A stretch of DNA of 64,000 nucleotides from Gemmatimonas phototrophica (GTDB lineage: Bacteria > Gemmatimonadota > Gemmatimonadetes > Gemmatimonadales > Gemmatimonadaceae): NCBI RefSeq assembly GCF_000695095.2, contig NZ_CP011454.1, positions 3,410,001 to 3,474,000 on the forward strand. The letters are read 5' to 3'. Position 1 is the stretch's first letter. Every line of letters begins with the position of its first letter. The notes below the pieces were generated by a model that saw only the letters and a program-made list of their open reading frames with translations, was not told the origin of the DNA and searched no databases. Both the position numbers and the translations under genes were made by a program. Positions 1-8,384 of the stretch are shown piece after piece.

Positions 1-1227
1 GGTGGCCAGCCATTCGACAAGGCGGCCATGGAGCAGACCATCGCCGGGTTGGGCAAGCGGGTCTTCCTGTTGCACAGCGTGCACGAACCGGCGCCCATCA
101 CCTTCGAAACCCGCTGGACCATGTCGTATCTCGCGGGGCCCATGACCCGTGAACAGATCAAGAGTGTGTCGGCGCAACAGGCATCGGCACCCGTCACGGC
201 GGCGGGTACGGCATCGGCTCCGGCGCTGAGTACCAGCGGCACGGGCGGCGGACTGGCGGCGCTCGACGCGCGCGCGGCCACGCAGGCTCCGGTGTTGCCG
301 CACGATGTTGCCCAGTACTACCTACCGCCCACCAAGGGCCATGCCGGTCCATTGGTCTATAATCCAGTAGTCCTCGGGCTGGCCGACGTCAGCTTTGCCA
401 ACGCCAAGTTGGGGGTCACGGAGCAGCGGCGCGTCGCATTGCTGGCGCCGGTGGATGACGGCCCCATTGCTCTCGAGTGGGACAGCGCCGAGTCGGTCGA
501 ACTGGAGCCGTCATTGCTCGAACAGTCGGCGCGCGATGGCGCCACCTTTGGGGCACTCCCTGCCGCCGCCAGCAAAGCCAAAAACTATGCGGTGTGGGCG
601 AAGACGCTGCAGAAGTGGGTGGTGACCAACCAACAGGTCTCGCTCTTCAAGAGCGTCGCGTTCAAGACCACCTCCAACCCCGGAGAGTCGGAAGCGCAGT
701 TCCGTATCCGCTTGCAGCTGTTGGCCCACGAAGCACGGGACGCAAAAATTGAGCAACTGCGTGGCAAGTACGCCACCAAACTCACCGCCATGCAGGACAA
801 GTTGCGGCGTGCCGAACAGGCCATGCAGCGTGAGCAGGCGCAGGCGTCACAAGCAAAAATGGACACGGCCATTTCGGTGGGCGGCGCCATTCTTGGCGCG
901 ATCTTCGGCCGCGGCAAGGTGGGCGTGGGGACCCTTGGCAAGGTGGCCACGGCCACGCGTGGCGCTGGACGCGCCGCACAGCAAGCCGGCGACGTCACGC
1001 GCGCGCAGGAAAGCCTGGAGGCCGTGCAACAGCAGTACGCTGACCTCGAAGCCAAACTGCAGGCCGAGGTGGACGCATTGGGCGCCGCCTACGACGCCCA
1101 GCAGGAAGCGTTGGAGGAGGTCGTCGTGAAAGCAAGGTCCGGCGACGTACAGATCCAGCTCTGTGCGCTGCTCTGGGTTCCCTTCACGAAAGATCCGCAC
1201 GGTATGGTGACGGCGGCCTGGCGCTGA
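1..1227 (+). CDS. HerA/DUF87-like ATP-binding protein, C-terminal part (5' truncated)
   Basis: The frame is open from the first base of the window, so the gene starts upstream and only about 408 residues are seen. The first visible residues (GKRVFLLHSVHE, then ETRWTMSYLAGPMTREQI) match the end of the ATPase domain in HerA/DUF87-type ATP-binding proteins, where a conserved 'flexible N/H-V-H, RW-SYLRGP-T' stretch closes the domain. An Ala/Gly/Thr-rich linker follows, then a domain of unknown role, then a long coiled coil rich in Lys, Glu and Gln that is interrupted by a glycine-rich hydrophobic segment (GGAILGAIFGRGKVGVGTLG). That segment could be a membrane-interacting hairpin. The Walker motifs lie outside the window, so ATPase activity cannot be checked here. 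A role in DNA or protein translocation is only inferred from the family. Confidence 0.7.
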   Translation, partial: GGQPFDKAAMEQTIAGLGKRVFLLHSVHEPAPITFETRWTMSYLAGPMTREQIKSVSAQQASAPVTAAGTASAPALSTSGTGGGLAALDARAATQAPVLPHDVAQYYLPPTKGHAGPLVYNPVVLGLADVSFANAKLGVTEQRRVALLAPVDDGPIALEWDSAESVELEPSLLEQSARDGATFGALPAAASKAKNYAVWAKTLQKWVVTNQQVSLFKSVAFKTTSNPGESEAQFRIRLQLLAHEARDAKIEQLRGKYATKLTAMQDKLRRAEQAMQREQAQASQAKMDTAISVGGAILGAIFGRGKVGVGTLGKVATATRGAGRAAQQAGDVTRAQESLEAVQQQYADLEAKLQAEVDALGAAYDAQQEALEEVVVKARSGDVQIQLCALLWVPFTKDPHGMVTAAWR

Positions 1228-1282
1228 CGCGCCAGCCGACCGACGTCACCTGACGCGTGCCCCAAGCACGATCAGATGGCGT

Positions 1283-2131
1283 TCACCGTGGCCGAGGTAA
1301 CGCGGCGGGTGGGGTGACGGAAGCGCCGGCCGGCCGCGCGGGCGCCTGGACGTTCAGCGACCAATCATACGATCGCCCCTGAACAAACACGGGCGGATTC
1401 CCCTCCGTGAGCCGTTTCTTCTGTTCTTCCTGGGCACGCAGGGTCACGTACGGCGCGACAAACTGTACCAACTCCTGTCGCGAGGAGGCAAAGTCGCGTT
1501 CGTACGCCACCATGACCTGGTTCACCCCCAGCACCCCACGGCGGTACCACGTCCACATGGTGTCCGACAATAGTCGCCGCGTCTGATCTTCCAGCTGCTC
1601 TTCCAGCCGGGCGCCCGTGTACGCCTCACTGCGCAACGGTGGCGCCCCCTTGGACGCCGGCACCACGGCGAAATGCATGCGAGGTTCGCGAAACTGCTTG
1701 CGCAACACCCGATGAAACACCTCGTCAAGGGTGTACACCTTCCCGCCCGCTCTCACCAGGCGCTCATTCCACGGCCCCTTGAGCTGCAACAGCCCCAGCG
1801 ACCGATTGATGTTCCGAATGGACTGGCGCTCGTGGTGCGTGAGAATGAGCTGGACGGTGTAGGCGTTGTAGGCGTTGATCCAGAAAGCCAGTCGCCCGTT
1901 TTCATCCAGCGCCTCCACCGTCACGGTGTCGAGTGAGGCCAGATAGCGCGTAAACGCTGGCGCCCGTTCCAATGCGTCGTAGTCCACCAGCCCCTGGCGG
2001 ACATGCGCCTTGAGCAGGCTGTCCCACGGAGCATGCAACGTGGACTGTGCCTCCGCGGTGCGCGCAGGCCAGAGGCTTATGGCGAAGAGTATCGCCAGCC
2101 CGACGTGGTGCACCTGCTTCCCGAATCGCAT
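1283..2131 (-). CDS. DUF547 domain secreted protein
   Basis: The 282-residue protein begins with a Sec-type signal peptide ending near ARTAEA, so it is probably periplasmic. The body carries the DUF547 signature: FWINAYNAYTVQLIL, then a conserved segment around KVYTLDEVFHRVLR, then MHFAVVPASKGAPPLRSEAY, where most family members have a Cys instead of PASKG. The family has no firmly assigned reaction. The gene starts only 12 bases from the start of the opposite-strand gene at 2144, so the two 5' ends are back to back and their promoters must overlap the neighbouring coding sequence. Confidence 0.85.
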   Translation of the reverse strand: MRFGKQVHHVGLAILFAISLWPARTAEAQSTLHAPWDSLLKAHVRQGLVDYDALERAPAFTRYLASLDTVTVEALDENGRLAFWINAYNAYTVQLILTHHERQSIRNINRSLGLLQLKGPWNERLVRAGGKVYTLDEVFHRVLRKQFREPRMHFAVVPASKGAPPLRSEAYTGARLEEQLEDQTRRLLSDTMWTWYRRGVLGVNQVMVAYERDFASSRQELVQFVAPYVTLRAQEEQKKRLTEGNPPVFVQGRSYDWSLNVQAPARPAGASVTPPAALPRPR

Positions 2132-2143
2132 TATCGTTCACCC

Positions 2144-2461
2144 ATGTCGACCGACTGGTTGCTGGGCACATGGCGCCTGATGCGCGCCGATGAACCGCTG
2201 GATTTTGCTCCCGGCGTGAGAATGGAATTTCTCCCCGCTGGGGTGCTGCGCTACCACGTGGATGTGGGCGGCACCGATCGCATCATCGAACTGGTCTACC
2301 GCGTGGACGGGGATCTGCTGCACACCGATAACCCCGCCGCGCCACACTCCATGTCCGTACGGATGACGCACGGCGAAGGTGACAGCCTGCTCTTCGACTT
2401 TGGGGGACCACAGGCGCTGCTGGTTCGTGAAGCCGCCGTGTTGCGGGGGCCCCTGCCATAA
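2144..2461 (+). CDS. Small lipocalin-like hypothetical protein
   Basis: This 105-residue protein has no signal peptide. The opening STDWLLGTWRLMRADEPLDF, followed by alternating short beta-strand-like segments (MEFLPAGVLRYHVD, IELVYRVDGDLLHTD, DSLLFDFGGPQALLV), resembles small lipocalin-like proteins, in which an N-terminal 'L-G-TW-L' motif caps a beta barrel. The ATG at 2144 is preferred to an upstream in-frame codon at 2003, because that one would overlap the divergent DUF547 gene by about 130 bases. Function unknown. It converges with the CPBP protease gene, with a 15-base gap. Confidence 0.6.
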   Translation: MSTDWLLGTWRLMRADEPLDFAPGVRMEFLPAGVLRYHVDVGGTDRIIELVYRVDGDLLHTDNPAAPHSMSVRMTHGEGDSLLFDFGGPQALLVREAAVLRGPLP

Positions 2462-2476
2462 CCGGCAGCACCAGCG

Positions 2477-3172
2477 CTACATCCAGTACGCGTACTGTTT
2501 GGTGACCAACACAAACGCCGACAACGCCGCATTGGTGACCGCGTGCACCAGCACCAGATCACCCAGCGACTTCGTCTTCCACATGTACCAGTTGTAGATC
2601 ACTCCACACAGCAGCCCCACTTCCCAGTAGGGGCCGTGTTCGCTGGCAAAGAGCAGCGCCGTACCGACAAATGCGAGCGTGTTGTACGTGCCCATGGGCA
2701 CCCGCTCCCAGTTGTTGTCCACGATCCAGCGCGGCAAAAATCCGCGCCAGAACAATTCCTCGAGAATGGGCACCAGCAGGGCCGCCCGAAGCACCCGCAG
2801 CGACAGCACCAGCGGATTGCTCAGCTCCCCTTCCGGAATGGACGTGGTGATCTCCCCCGTGACGCTGTTCTGGAAGAGCCAGTGTGAGCGGTAGCCTTCA
2901 AACAGCTGGTCGGGCAGCACCCACATGCCGCACACGACCAGCCCCAGCAGCGTACTGGGGATCCAGTGTCGCACCCGCAGCGAGAAGACCACATCGCGCG
3001 AAATGGTGAGCAGTACGGCAAGCAGTACGCCCACCCGCACGATGGATTCCCACGGCTGCGGCAGTCCCAGTGACGGACCGACGGCCAGCCACAGCATGAA
3101 CACGGCAAAGGGCGCAACCCACGGCGTGGCCGAGGACTGCGGGGTCATTTCAGAAGGCAGGGGAGCAGACAT
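2477..3172 (-). CDS. CPBP (CAAX/Abi-type) intramembrane metalloprotease
   Basis: The 231-residue membrane protein has about six hydrophobic segments and the three motifs of the CPBP glutamic/metallo-protease family: EELFWRGF (Glu138, Glu139 and the following Arg), SEHG (His179) and HAVTN (His210, Asn214). The arrangement, with a long C-terminal helix GVIYNWYMWKTKSLGDL, recalls the CAAX-protease-related proteins found next to exosortases, but no exosortase or PEP-CTERM gene is in the window. It probably cleaves an unknown membrane substrate in the inner membrane. Confidence 0.85.
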   Translation of the reverse strand: MSAPLPSEMTPQSSATPWVAPFAVFMLWLAVGPSLGLPQPWESIVRVGVLLAVLLTISRDVVFSLRVRHWIPSTLLGLVVCGMWVLPDQLFEGYRSHWLFQNSVTGEITTSIPEGELSNPLVLSLRVLRAALLVPILEELFWRGFLPRWIVDNNWERVPMGTYNTLAFVGTALLFASEHGPYWEVGLLCGVIYNWYMWKTKSLGDLVLVHAVTNAALSAFVLVTKQYAYWM

Positions 3173-3212
3173 TCGCCAAAACTACATACGCCGACCGGCC
3201 CCGCGCACGGGC

Positions 3213-3506
3213 TTACGGCCCGTACACGATGGGCGAGGTGCCCTGCCGGATATCCCGAGCCCCGGCGGCCACACCTGAACCGACCGCCAACGCGGCGGTG
3301 AGGGCGGTGCCAAGCCCCACAATGGGGAGCACGCCGACAGCCGCGCTACCCACCAGGAAAGCGGCGCCGCCTGCGAGCCACGGGGCCAGCGACTTCTGCA
3401 CGGCGTCCACGTAACGCAGACGATTGCGGACAAACTTGCGCGTCGTGCCGTGCAGCACGATGGCGACAAGGCTCGCGATAGCGAATGAGAGCAGGAGCGC
3501 GATCAT
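3213..3506 (-). CDS. Small membrane protein, unknown function
   Basis: The 97-residue protein has an N-terminal hydrophobic helix (MIALLLSFAIASLVAIVLHG), a basic stretch (TRKFVRNRLRY), and a hydrophobic Gly/Ala-rich pair of segments (residues about 42-85) that could form a membrane hairpin. It resembles no family I recognise. It lies 40 bases upstream of the CPBP protease on the same strand, so the two may be co-transcribed. Confidence 0.5.
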   Translation of the reverse strand: MIALLLSFAIASLVAIVLHGTTRKFVRNRLRYVDAVQKSLAPWLAGGAAFLVGSAAVGVLPIVGLGTALTAALAVGSGVAAGARDIRQGTSPIVYGP

Positions 3507-3646
3507 GGGACCTCCGGTAATTCAGACGATGCCGCCGGAACGAGCGTCCGTTCCGTAGCGGGGTTGTATCCCCTAACGACAAAGCGGACCAGAGGTTTCA
3601 CCCCGGATCCGCCGTGTCGAAGTGTCACAGGGAGACCGCAGCGCGA

Positions 3647-4330
3647 TCAGCCCGGGGGACGTCCGCCAGGGGCGGCGATCTTGGTGTAATTCGCCGGCAC
3701 CGAAAACAGATCGTTGGCCAGGCGTTTCTTCTCCACCTTGATGACCTCCATGGCCACACTCCCGTCGGGGAGCGACACCTTGAGAGGGAAGCCATCCGCA
3801 ATCTGCTTCTGCCACGCGGGAGCCGGGCCGCGCCGCATCCCCTGCATCGGATCCATGTACCGACCGAGGGCCGTGGTGAGGCACATATCGGTCCCCTCAC
3901 CCTTGGCCGGTGTCAGCAGCACGTGCTCGCAGGTGAGACCGGCCACGACTTCCTTGCGCCCGGTGCGGGTCACCTTGACGTCGTCGGTCGATGCCGCGGC
4001 GGCCGCCTGTGGCGGCACCATGGGCATCTCCATGTACGATTGCTGTGCCACCATGAGCATATAGAGCTTCTGCTCCTGCGGTACCGCCAGCATGGCCATG
4101 CCGCCCGCCATACCGCCGCCCAGGGTCACCCGCACTTTCCCGCCACGAACCTGGTACTCCATCTGCTGCGGCATGGCCGCCTGCCCCTGCGTCGCCGCTC
4201 CTCGTCCAGTGGCGTTGAGACGCATGGTGATGATGCCTTCAAACGTCTGGGCCAACATCACCCCTGGCGCGCTCACCAGTGCGCCCAGGGTACCCAGGGT
4301 GCCCAACACCACTGCTCCTGCACGGATCAT
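3647..4330 (-). CDS. DUF4412-type secreted protein
   Basis: A 227-residue protein with a signal peptide ending near SAPGVMLAQ. The mature part begins TFEGIITMRL and contains the pattern of DUF4412 proteins: an early beta strand with 'G-I-M', a YQVRGGKVRV strand, and a TRTGRKEVVAGLTCEHVLL segment whose 'G-x-x-C-x-x-Y/H' resembles 'I-G-G-Y-x-C-x-x-y'. It ends in a low-complexity PGGRPPG. The ATG at 4330 is chosen because its last bases overlap the TGA of the upstream aminotransferase-like gene (ATGA), which implies translational coupling. Longer upstream starts would run inside that gene and lack the signal peptide. Confidence 0.75.
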   Translation of the reverse strand: MIRAGAVVLGTLGTLGALVSAPGVMLAQTFEGIITMRLNATGRGAATQGQAAMPQQMEYQVRGGKVRVTLGGGMAGGMAMLAVPQEQKLYMLMVAQQSYMEMPMVPPQAAAAASTDDVKVTRTGRKEVVAGLTCEHVLLTPAKGEGTDMCLTTALGRYMDPMQGMRRGPAPAWQKQIADGFPLKVSLPDGSVAMEVIKVEKKRLANDLFSVPANYTKIAAPGGRPPG

Positions 4331-5682
4331 GCAATACCCTTGTGAATGGCCGTGAGAACGAGTTCCGCAAAACGGTCGATCTCCTCCAACGTGGTATACA
4401 CGTTGGGAGTGACACGGATCCCCTTGAACTCGGCATGCACAATGGGCGTCTGGACCACCCGGTGCTTGCTCAGGAGCCATTCGCCCAGCTTGGTCGGCTC
4501 CAACCCGTCCACGTTGAAGAACCCCAAGCCGCCCCCCCATGGGCTGTCGAGCGGCGTGAGCACCTTCACGCGCCCCTGCCCTTCAGCCAGCAGTCGCTTC
4601 GCCCACCGGTCGCGCAGGTAAATCAGGCGTGCCGACTTGCGCCCCGGGCCGAGCGCCCGGTGAAACGCCAAGGACACGGACACGGCGTTGTGGTTGGCCG
4701 CCGGATGCGTACCGACCTCCTCGTATTTCCGGATGTCGTTTGTCTGCCCGTCGTTCTCCGCGTACAAGGGCCAGATGTTCGGGATCTTGTTGCGGCGCAC
4801 GTAGAGGAAGCCGGTACCAATCGGCGCCAACAACCATTTATGCAAACTCGTCCCGTAGTAGTCACACCCCAGATCGTCGCGCGTGAAGGGGAATTGCGCG
4901 AAGGCGTGCGCGCCATCCACAAACACCTCGATATTCTTGGCCCGCGCCATTTCCACAATGGCCTTCACCGGGAGGATCTGTCCGGTGAGGTTGGTGATGT
5001 GCGTGATCTCGATGACCCGGGTACGCTCGGTAATCCCGGCCGCAAAGGCATCGACAATCTGCTGCGGCGTGGTGCACGGTACCGGGAACGAAATCTCCTT
5101 CACGACAATGCCCTGTCGCCGGGCCCGCTGCTTCCAGCCATTGATCATGCGGCCGTAGTTCTGGTTACTCAGCAGCACTTCATCCCCCGCCTTGAGGTCA
5201 AGGCCGTGGATGAGGGTGAGCAGGGCTTCTGACGCGTTGCGCGTGAGCGCCATTTCTTCCGTGTCGCAACCGAACTCACGCGCCATTTCCCGGCGCACCA
5301 CCTCAATGCGGGGCTCGAGTGTCTGCCACATGTGAATGACGGGCAGTTCGTTCGAGAAGCGGAGATCGCGTTCAAGCTGCGCCATGACATGCGACGGCGC
5401 CGGGGAGCAGCCGCCGTTGTTGAGATTGATCCAGGTGCGATCGAGATCAAACGCGCGCTGGACCGGCTCCCAGAAATCCTCGTCACTGGCGAAGGCGAGA
5501 TCCTCGGCGGCACTGCCGCGCCACAACGGCGCATCCGGATCCAGCAGGCGCGTCCCACGGCTTTTGGCAACGTCCGCCGCGTCGAGCAGTCGGCGGATGG
5601 CCCCGGGCGCGAAGCGGGGTGAGGCAAAAGCCGGAAGAGCGGTTGTTCCGGCGAGCGCGGCGACGAACAGGCGGCGGTCCAT
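4327..5682 (-). CDS. Class V aminotransferase-fold PLP enzyme with Tat-like signal
   Basis: The 451-residue enzyme has the fold-type I PLP layout of isopenicillin N epimerase/cysteine desulfurase relatives: NNGGCSPAP near residue 90, TRNASEAL near 147, VDGAHA (Asp256 pairing with the PLP ring nitrogen) and SLHKWLLAP with Lys282 as the Schiff-base lysine. The N-terminus MDRRLFVAALAG followed by an Ala-rich hydrophobic run looks like a twin-arginine export signal. That would put a cofactor-loaded enzyme in the periplasm and is consistent with Tat transport of folded proteins. Substrate unknown; amino-acid epimerase, lyase or aminotransferase are all possible. The gene overlaps the DUF4412 gene by four bases. 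Confidence 0.8.
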   Translation of the reverse strand: MDRRLFVAALAGTTALPAFASPRFAPGAIRRLLDAADVAKSRGTRLLDPDAPLWRGSAAEDLAFASDEDFWEPVQRAFDLDRTWINLNNGGCSPAPSHVMAQLERDLRFSNELPVIHMWQTLEPRIEVVRREMAREFGCDTEEMALTRNASEALLTLIHGLDLKAGDEVLLSNQNYGRMINGWKQRARRQGIVVKEISFPVPCTTPQQIVDAFAAGITERTRVIEITHITNLTGQILPVKAIVEMARAKNIEVFVDGAHAFAQFPFTRDDLGCDYYGTSLHKWLLAPIGTGFLYVRRNKIPNIWPLYAENDGQTNDIRKYEEVGTHPAANHNAVSVSLAFHRALGPGRKSARLIYLRDRWAKRLLAEGQGRVKVLTPLDSPWGGGLGFFNVDGLEPTKLGEWLLSKHRVVQTPIVHAEFKGIRVTPNVYTTLEEIDRFAELVLTAIHKGIA

Positions 5683-5709
5683 GAGGGCATAACATGCGCC
5701 CAAAGCACA

Positions 5710-5742
5710 CGCCCCGCGAGAGCCGAAGCATCTCGCGGGGCG
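5710..5742 (-). terminator. Strong hairpin between kinase-like and aminotransferase-like genes
   Basis: Perfect 12-bp arms (CGCCCCGCGAGA and its complement) flank a 9-nt loop. The hairpin lies 26 bases 3' of the histidine-kinase-like gene and 28 bases 5' of the next gene on the same strand. No T-tract follows, so it may be a terminator that needs help, an mRNA-stabilising 3' end, or a leader structure of the aminotransferase-like gene. Confidence 0.5.
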
Positions 5743-5767
5743 ATCCGGACGAACGGCCGGGTATGCC

Positions 5768-7465
5768 TTACAGGCCGGCGACGACCCGGCGCGGCGGTAC
5801 GGCTGGCACTTCCGGCTTCGCCACCTTCGCGCGGGTCCGGTACCGCGGCAGGACAATTTCGAACCGGGCGCCCAACTGCCGGTACTTGTCGATCCGGAGT
5901 TGCCCGCCGTGAATCTCCACGGCACGGCGCGCGGTCACGAGCCCCAGTCCACTCGCCCCTTCGGCCGATCGGGTGGTGGCCATGGGCTGGAAGATCCAGT
6001 CATGGCGCTCTTCCGGCACGCCCGGACCGTTGTCTTCCACCGCCACGATAATCGTGTCGTCGGTGTGCTGGACCGACACCTGAATGACGCCCCCGCTGCG
6101 CTGCGCATCCCATGCGTTCATCACCAACGCCGTCAGCACCTGCTGCAACTGCGACTCGCTTCCCCGCACCAGCACGTCTCGCGCACCGCCGTCCCAGGTC
6201 AATTGCACATGCTCGGGGAGCATTTGCCGGAACAGCTCAAGATGCGTGTCCACCAACGCGCGAATATCCACCAGCGATGCCGGGTGCTCCTGCTCCGATG
6301 CAATGGCCTGCAGCGCATCCAGCAGCGTTTCGCTTTGCGCGAGCGTGCCGCGCAGCATGGCCGCGTGGGTGGAGCTCAGCACCAGGTCGCTCCCGGGGCG
6401 CACGCCAGCCAGCGGCGACATGGACTGCGACACCGCCGACAGCAGCCCACGAAGACGGCTCGACAGGTCGAGCGTTTGCTGGCGATCAAGTGCCCGCCAC
6501 CGACCGGCATTGAGCGCCTGCTCCGCCCGTCGCTGGTCGCGACGATCGCTGAATTGCGCCGCCACGACCGGCCCCTGCGCCGAATCTTCGAGACGCACCA
6601 AGCGCACCTTGACTGGAATCCCGCGCACCGGCGTGACGCCCATGGTGCATTCCAATTCAACCACGGTGCCCGCAGGGGCACTGAACAATGGCGTGACCGA
6701 TTCCGCCTGCGGCGTGCGATCGGAGGGGACCATCAGCTGCGCGAGATCCGACCCGACGGGCGACACCCGCTGTCCGGTCATCTCCTGCCAGAGGGTCTGC
6801 AACGCCTGATTCGCCTCCCGCACGCGCCCGTCACGGTCGATGAGCGCAATCGCCATGGGCAGCGTGTCGAGCAGCGTCGTTGAAGGCGCCAGCTCGCTCA
6901 CGGTGCGGCGCGTAGCCGATGTAATGAGCCGGCGTAGGGCGCGGACGCTCGAGAGTACCTGATCGGCCCCGGCCGTATCATCAACGACCGCATCGGCGCC
7001 CGCATCATTGAGCTCCGACGGCGTGCCTTGCAGCACGAGTCGCGACTGCCAGGCAATGACCGGGACCGGCGCATGATGCGCATCAAACTGCGCACGCACC
7101 GCGCGGATGAGCTTCCCTCCCAATACGGTATCTGACGCGCTCACGATGATCGCATCGGGATCCATGAGACGCAGAGCATCCGCCACATCCAACGCATCGC
7201 TGGCGGTAATGACGCGAGCGGCTCCCCCCTCGGTGAGCAATTGTCGACGCTGCGTGCGACGCGCCGAATCGGCATCAACCAGCACGACCGCGTACCCCGC
7301 GGTGTTATCGAGGACCCGACGGTGCGCCGTAGTGTCCGGCGAGTACGTCCCACCGCGAATCCAATCGAACTCGTCGAGCGGGGTGGGGAGAGCGGGCGAG
7401 GTGCGATCAGTCGGTGAGACTGCGCTCCGCAAGACGCCTTCGTCGGCGGCTTTCAACGGATTCAT
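5768..7465 (-). CDS. Histidine-kinase-like protein lacking the phospho-accepting His and Asp
   Basis: Domains in the 565 residues: a receiver-like domain (about 55-180), a PAS-like domain (about 195-305), a helical region equivalent to DHp (310-395), and a HATPase domain (420-545). The HATPase boxes are intact: N-box Asn450, DNGPG 478-482, FQPM 492-495 and GASGLGL 503-509. The usual His of the H-box is absent: the segment aligned with 'AHDFNNLL' reads LSSRLRGLL (Ser at the His position). In the receiver the phospho-Asp position is Ser109 (PDAIIVSAS). The protein should bind ATP but cannot phosphorylate itself in the classical way. Cytoplasmic; no membrane segment. Confidence 0.8.
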   Translation of the reverse strand: MNPLKAADEGVLRSAVSPTDRTSPALPTPLDEFDWIRGGTYSPDTTAHRRVLDNTAGYAVVLVDADSARRTQRRQLLTEGGAARVITASDALDVADALRLMDPDAIIVSASDTVLGGKLIRAVRAQFDAHHAPVPVIAWQSRLVLQGTPSELNDAGADAVVDDTAGADQVLSSVRALRRLITSATRRTVSELAPSTTLLDTLPMAIALIDRDGRVREANQALQTLWQEMTGQRVSPVGSDLAQLMVPSDRTPQAESVTPLFSAPAGTVVELECTMGVTPVRGIPVKVRLVRLEDSAQGPVVAAQFSDRRDQRRAEQALNAGRWRALDRQQTLDLSSRLRGLLSAVSQSMSPLAGVRPGSDLVLSSTHAAMLRGTLAQSETLLDALQAIASEQEHPASLVDIRALVDTHLELFRQMLPEHVQLTWDGGARDVLVRGSESQLQQVLTALVMNAWDAQRSGGVIQVSVQHTDDTIIVAVEDNGPGVPEERHDWIFQPMATTRSAEGASGLGLVTARRAVEIHGGQLRIDKYRQLGARFEIVLPRYRTRAKVAKPEVPAVPPRRVVAGL

Positions 7466-7676
7466 GGTGCGGTTGGGTTGGGGGGATGAACCGTGTATAC
7501 GGTGTGGACAAATCCTCCCAAACGCCAGAGCACTTCCGTGAATATGATGAATATTTAATTATTGAAACTCCTTAATTTGGAGGAGCTTAGCGTGATCTAG
7601 CTCACCAAGTATCTCAGGTAGACAGGCACGGGTTTTGACAACAGCTTTGTGTCCGCTCGTTTCGGGAGCGTACGAT
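7466..7676. other. AT-rich intergenic region upstream of the kinase-like gene
   Basis: This 211-base gap is much richer in A and T than its surroundings, especially 7540-7640. It probably holds the promoter of the kinase-like gene. A short symmetric element with 5-bp arms, ACCGT-(4)-ACGGT, lies near 7489-7502 just upstream of the start. No ORF, tRNA or T-tracted hairpin is seen. Confidence 0.4.
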
Positions 7677-8135
7677 TTACCCCCTCAAATGCACGTCTCG
7701 CATAAGCCGCCGGAGGGCGAACGCGTTGGCCAGTAAATCGGTGGTTGAGGATGGGGCCTCAAGCACACTGTCGGCCCCGATGTGGAGCATGATGGCGCGG
7801 CTGGCACACGGACCGGTGGCGTCTACCTGCCAGGCGATCAGGGGGACCGATTCTTCTGCGGCAGTGATCTGAGCACGGGTTTCGTGGACCAGCTGTTGAC
7901 AGACAGTCGGATCGTCGGCGCAGACGACCACGACATCGACATGGGCAGCCCGCAGCGCATTTGCCACCCGCGAGGCATCAGGGAGTTCGGCGACACGCGC
8001 CCAGCAGCCTCGCAGCTCGGTAGCCCGCGCCGCACGACGCACCGGGTCTGGATCAATGAGCAGAATGAGCGGGGAAGACAAATCCGATTCACCCCGTGTC
8101 CGCTTGACGGAAACACACGCGTCGGCGTCGGTCAT
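7677..8135 (-). CDS. Stand-alone degenerate receiver-domain protein
   Basis: The 152-residue protein is a single response-regulator receiver fold without an output domain. The acidic pocket is represented by LLIDPDP (Asp28, Asp30). The phospho-accepting Asp is replaced by Cys72 in the strand VDVVVVCADD. It is clearly a paralogue of the N-terminal domain of the neighbouring kinase-like protein: both share VP[VL]IAWQ, a following GAD and an ALRRL helix. An ATG at 8135 is used; a GTG three codons earlier (8144) is possible. It may act as a partner or decoy for the kinase-like protein. No phosphorelay role can be inferred. Confidence 0.7.
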   Translation of the reverse strand: MTDADACVSVKRTRGESDLSSPLILLIDPDPVRRAARATELRGCWARVAELPDASRVANALRAAHVDVVVVCADDPTVCQQLVHETRAQITAAEESVPLIAWQVDATGPCASRAIMLHIGADSVLEAPSSTTDLLANAFALRRLMRDVHLRG

Positions 8136-8384
8136 CAGAAGCACTGGCAGGAGGGTTAGGCGCGATTGGTTGTATGCCTGAGCTCGCTAAGTCTTTAGGG
8201 CTACGACCAAAGTCGCTAGGCGCGCCACATTAGTTTTCCATTAACACGATATAAGACAATAACTTACCAGTTTCCGGATGGCTTCGAAACACTGCCGCGA
8301 AGAGTATAAACCACTCCCCGTAAAAACGTGAGTTCGTCGATGAGCCGTATCGCGCCAAACCGCGTCCCCACGTATCCTGACCAG
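8136..8384. other. Divergent intergenic region
   Basis: It separates the receiver-like gene (-) from the lipoprotein hydrolase gene (+) and is moderately AT-rich at 8225-8320, consistent with promoters for both. It contains GGCGCG near 8159 and a complementary CGCGCC near 8220 enclosing a small CGAC-CAAA-GTCG stem, but lacks the conserved parts of any RNA family I recognise. Confidence 0.35.

Noticed and set aside
8155-8225. tRNA-like segment bounded by GGCGCG and CGCGCC
   Set aside because: It lacks the T-loop, D-loop and anticodon-arm consensus of a tRNA and does not fit a riboswitch I recognise.
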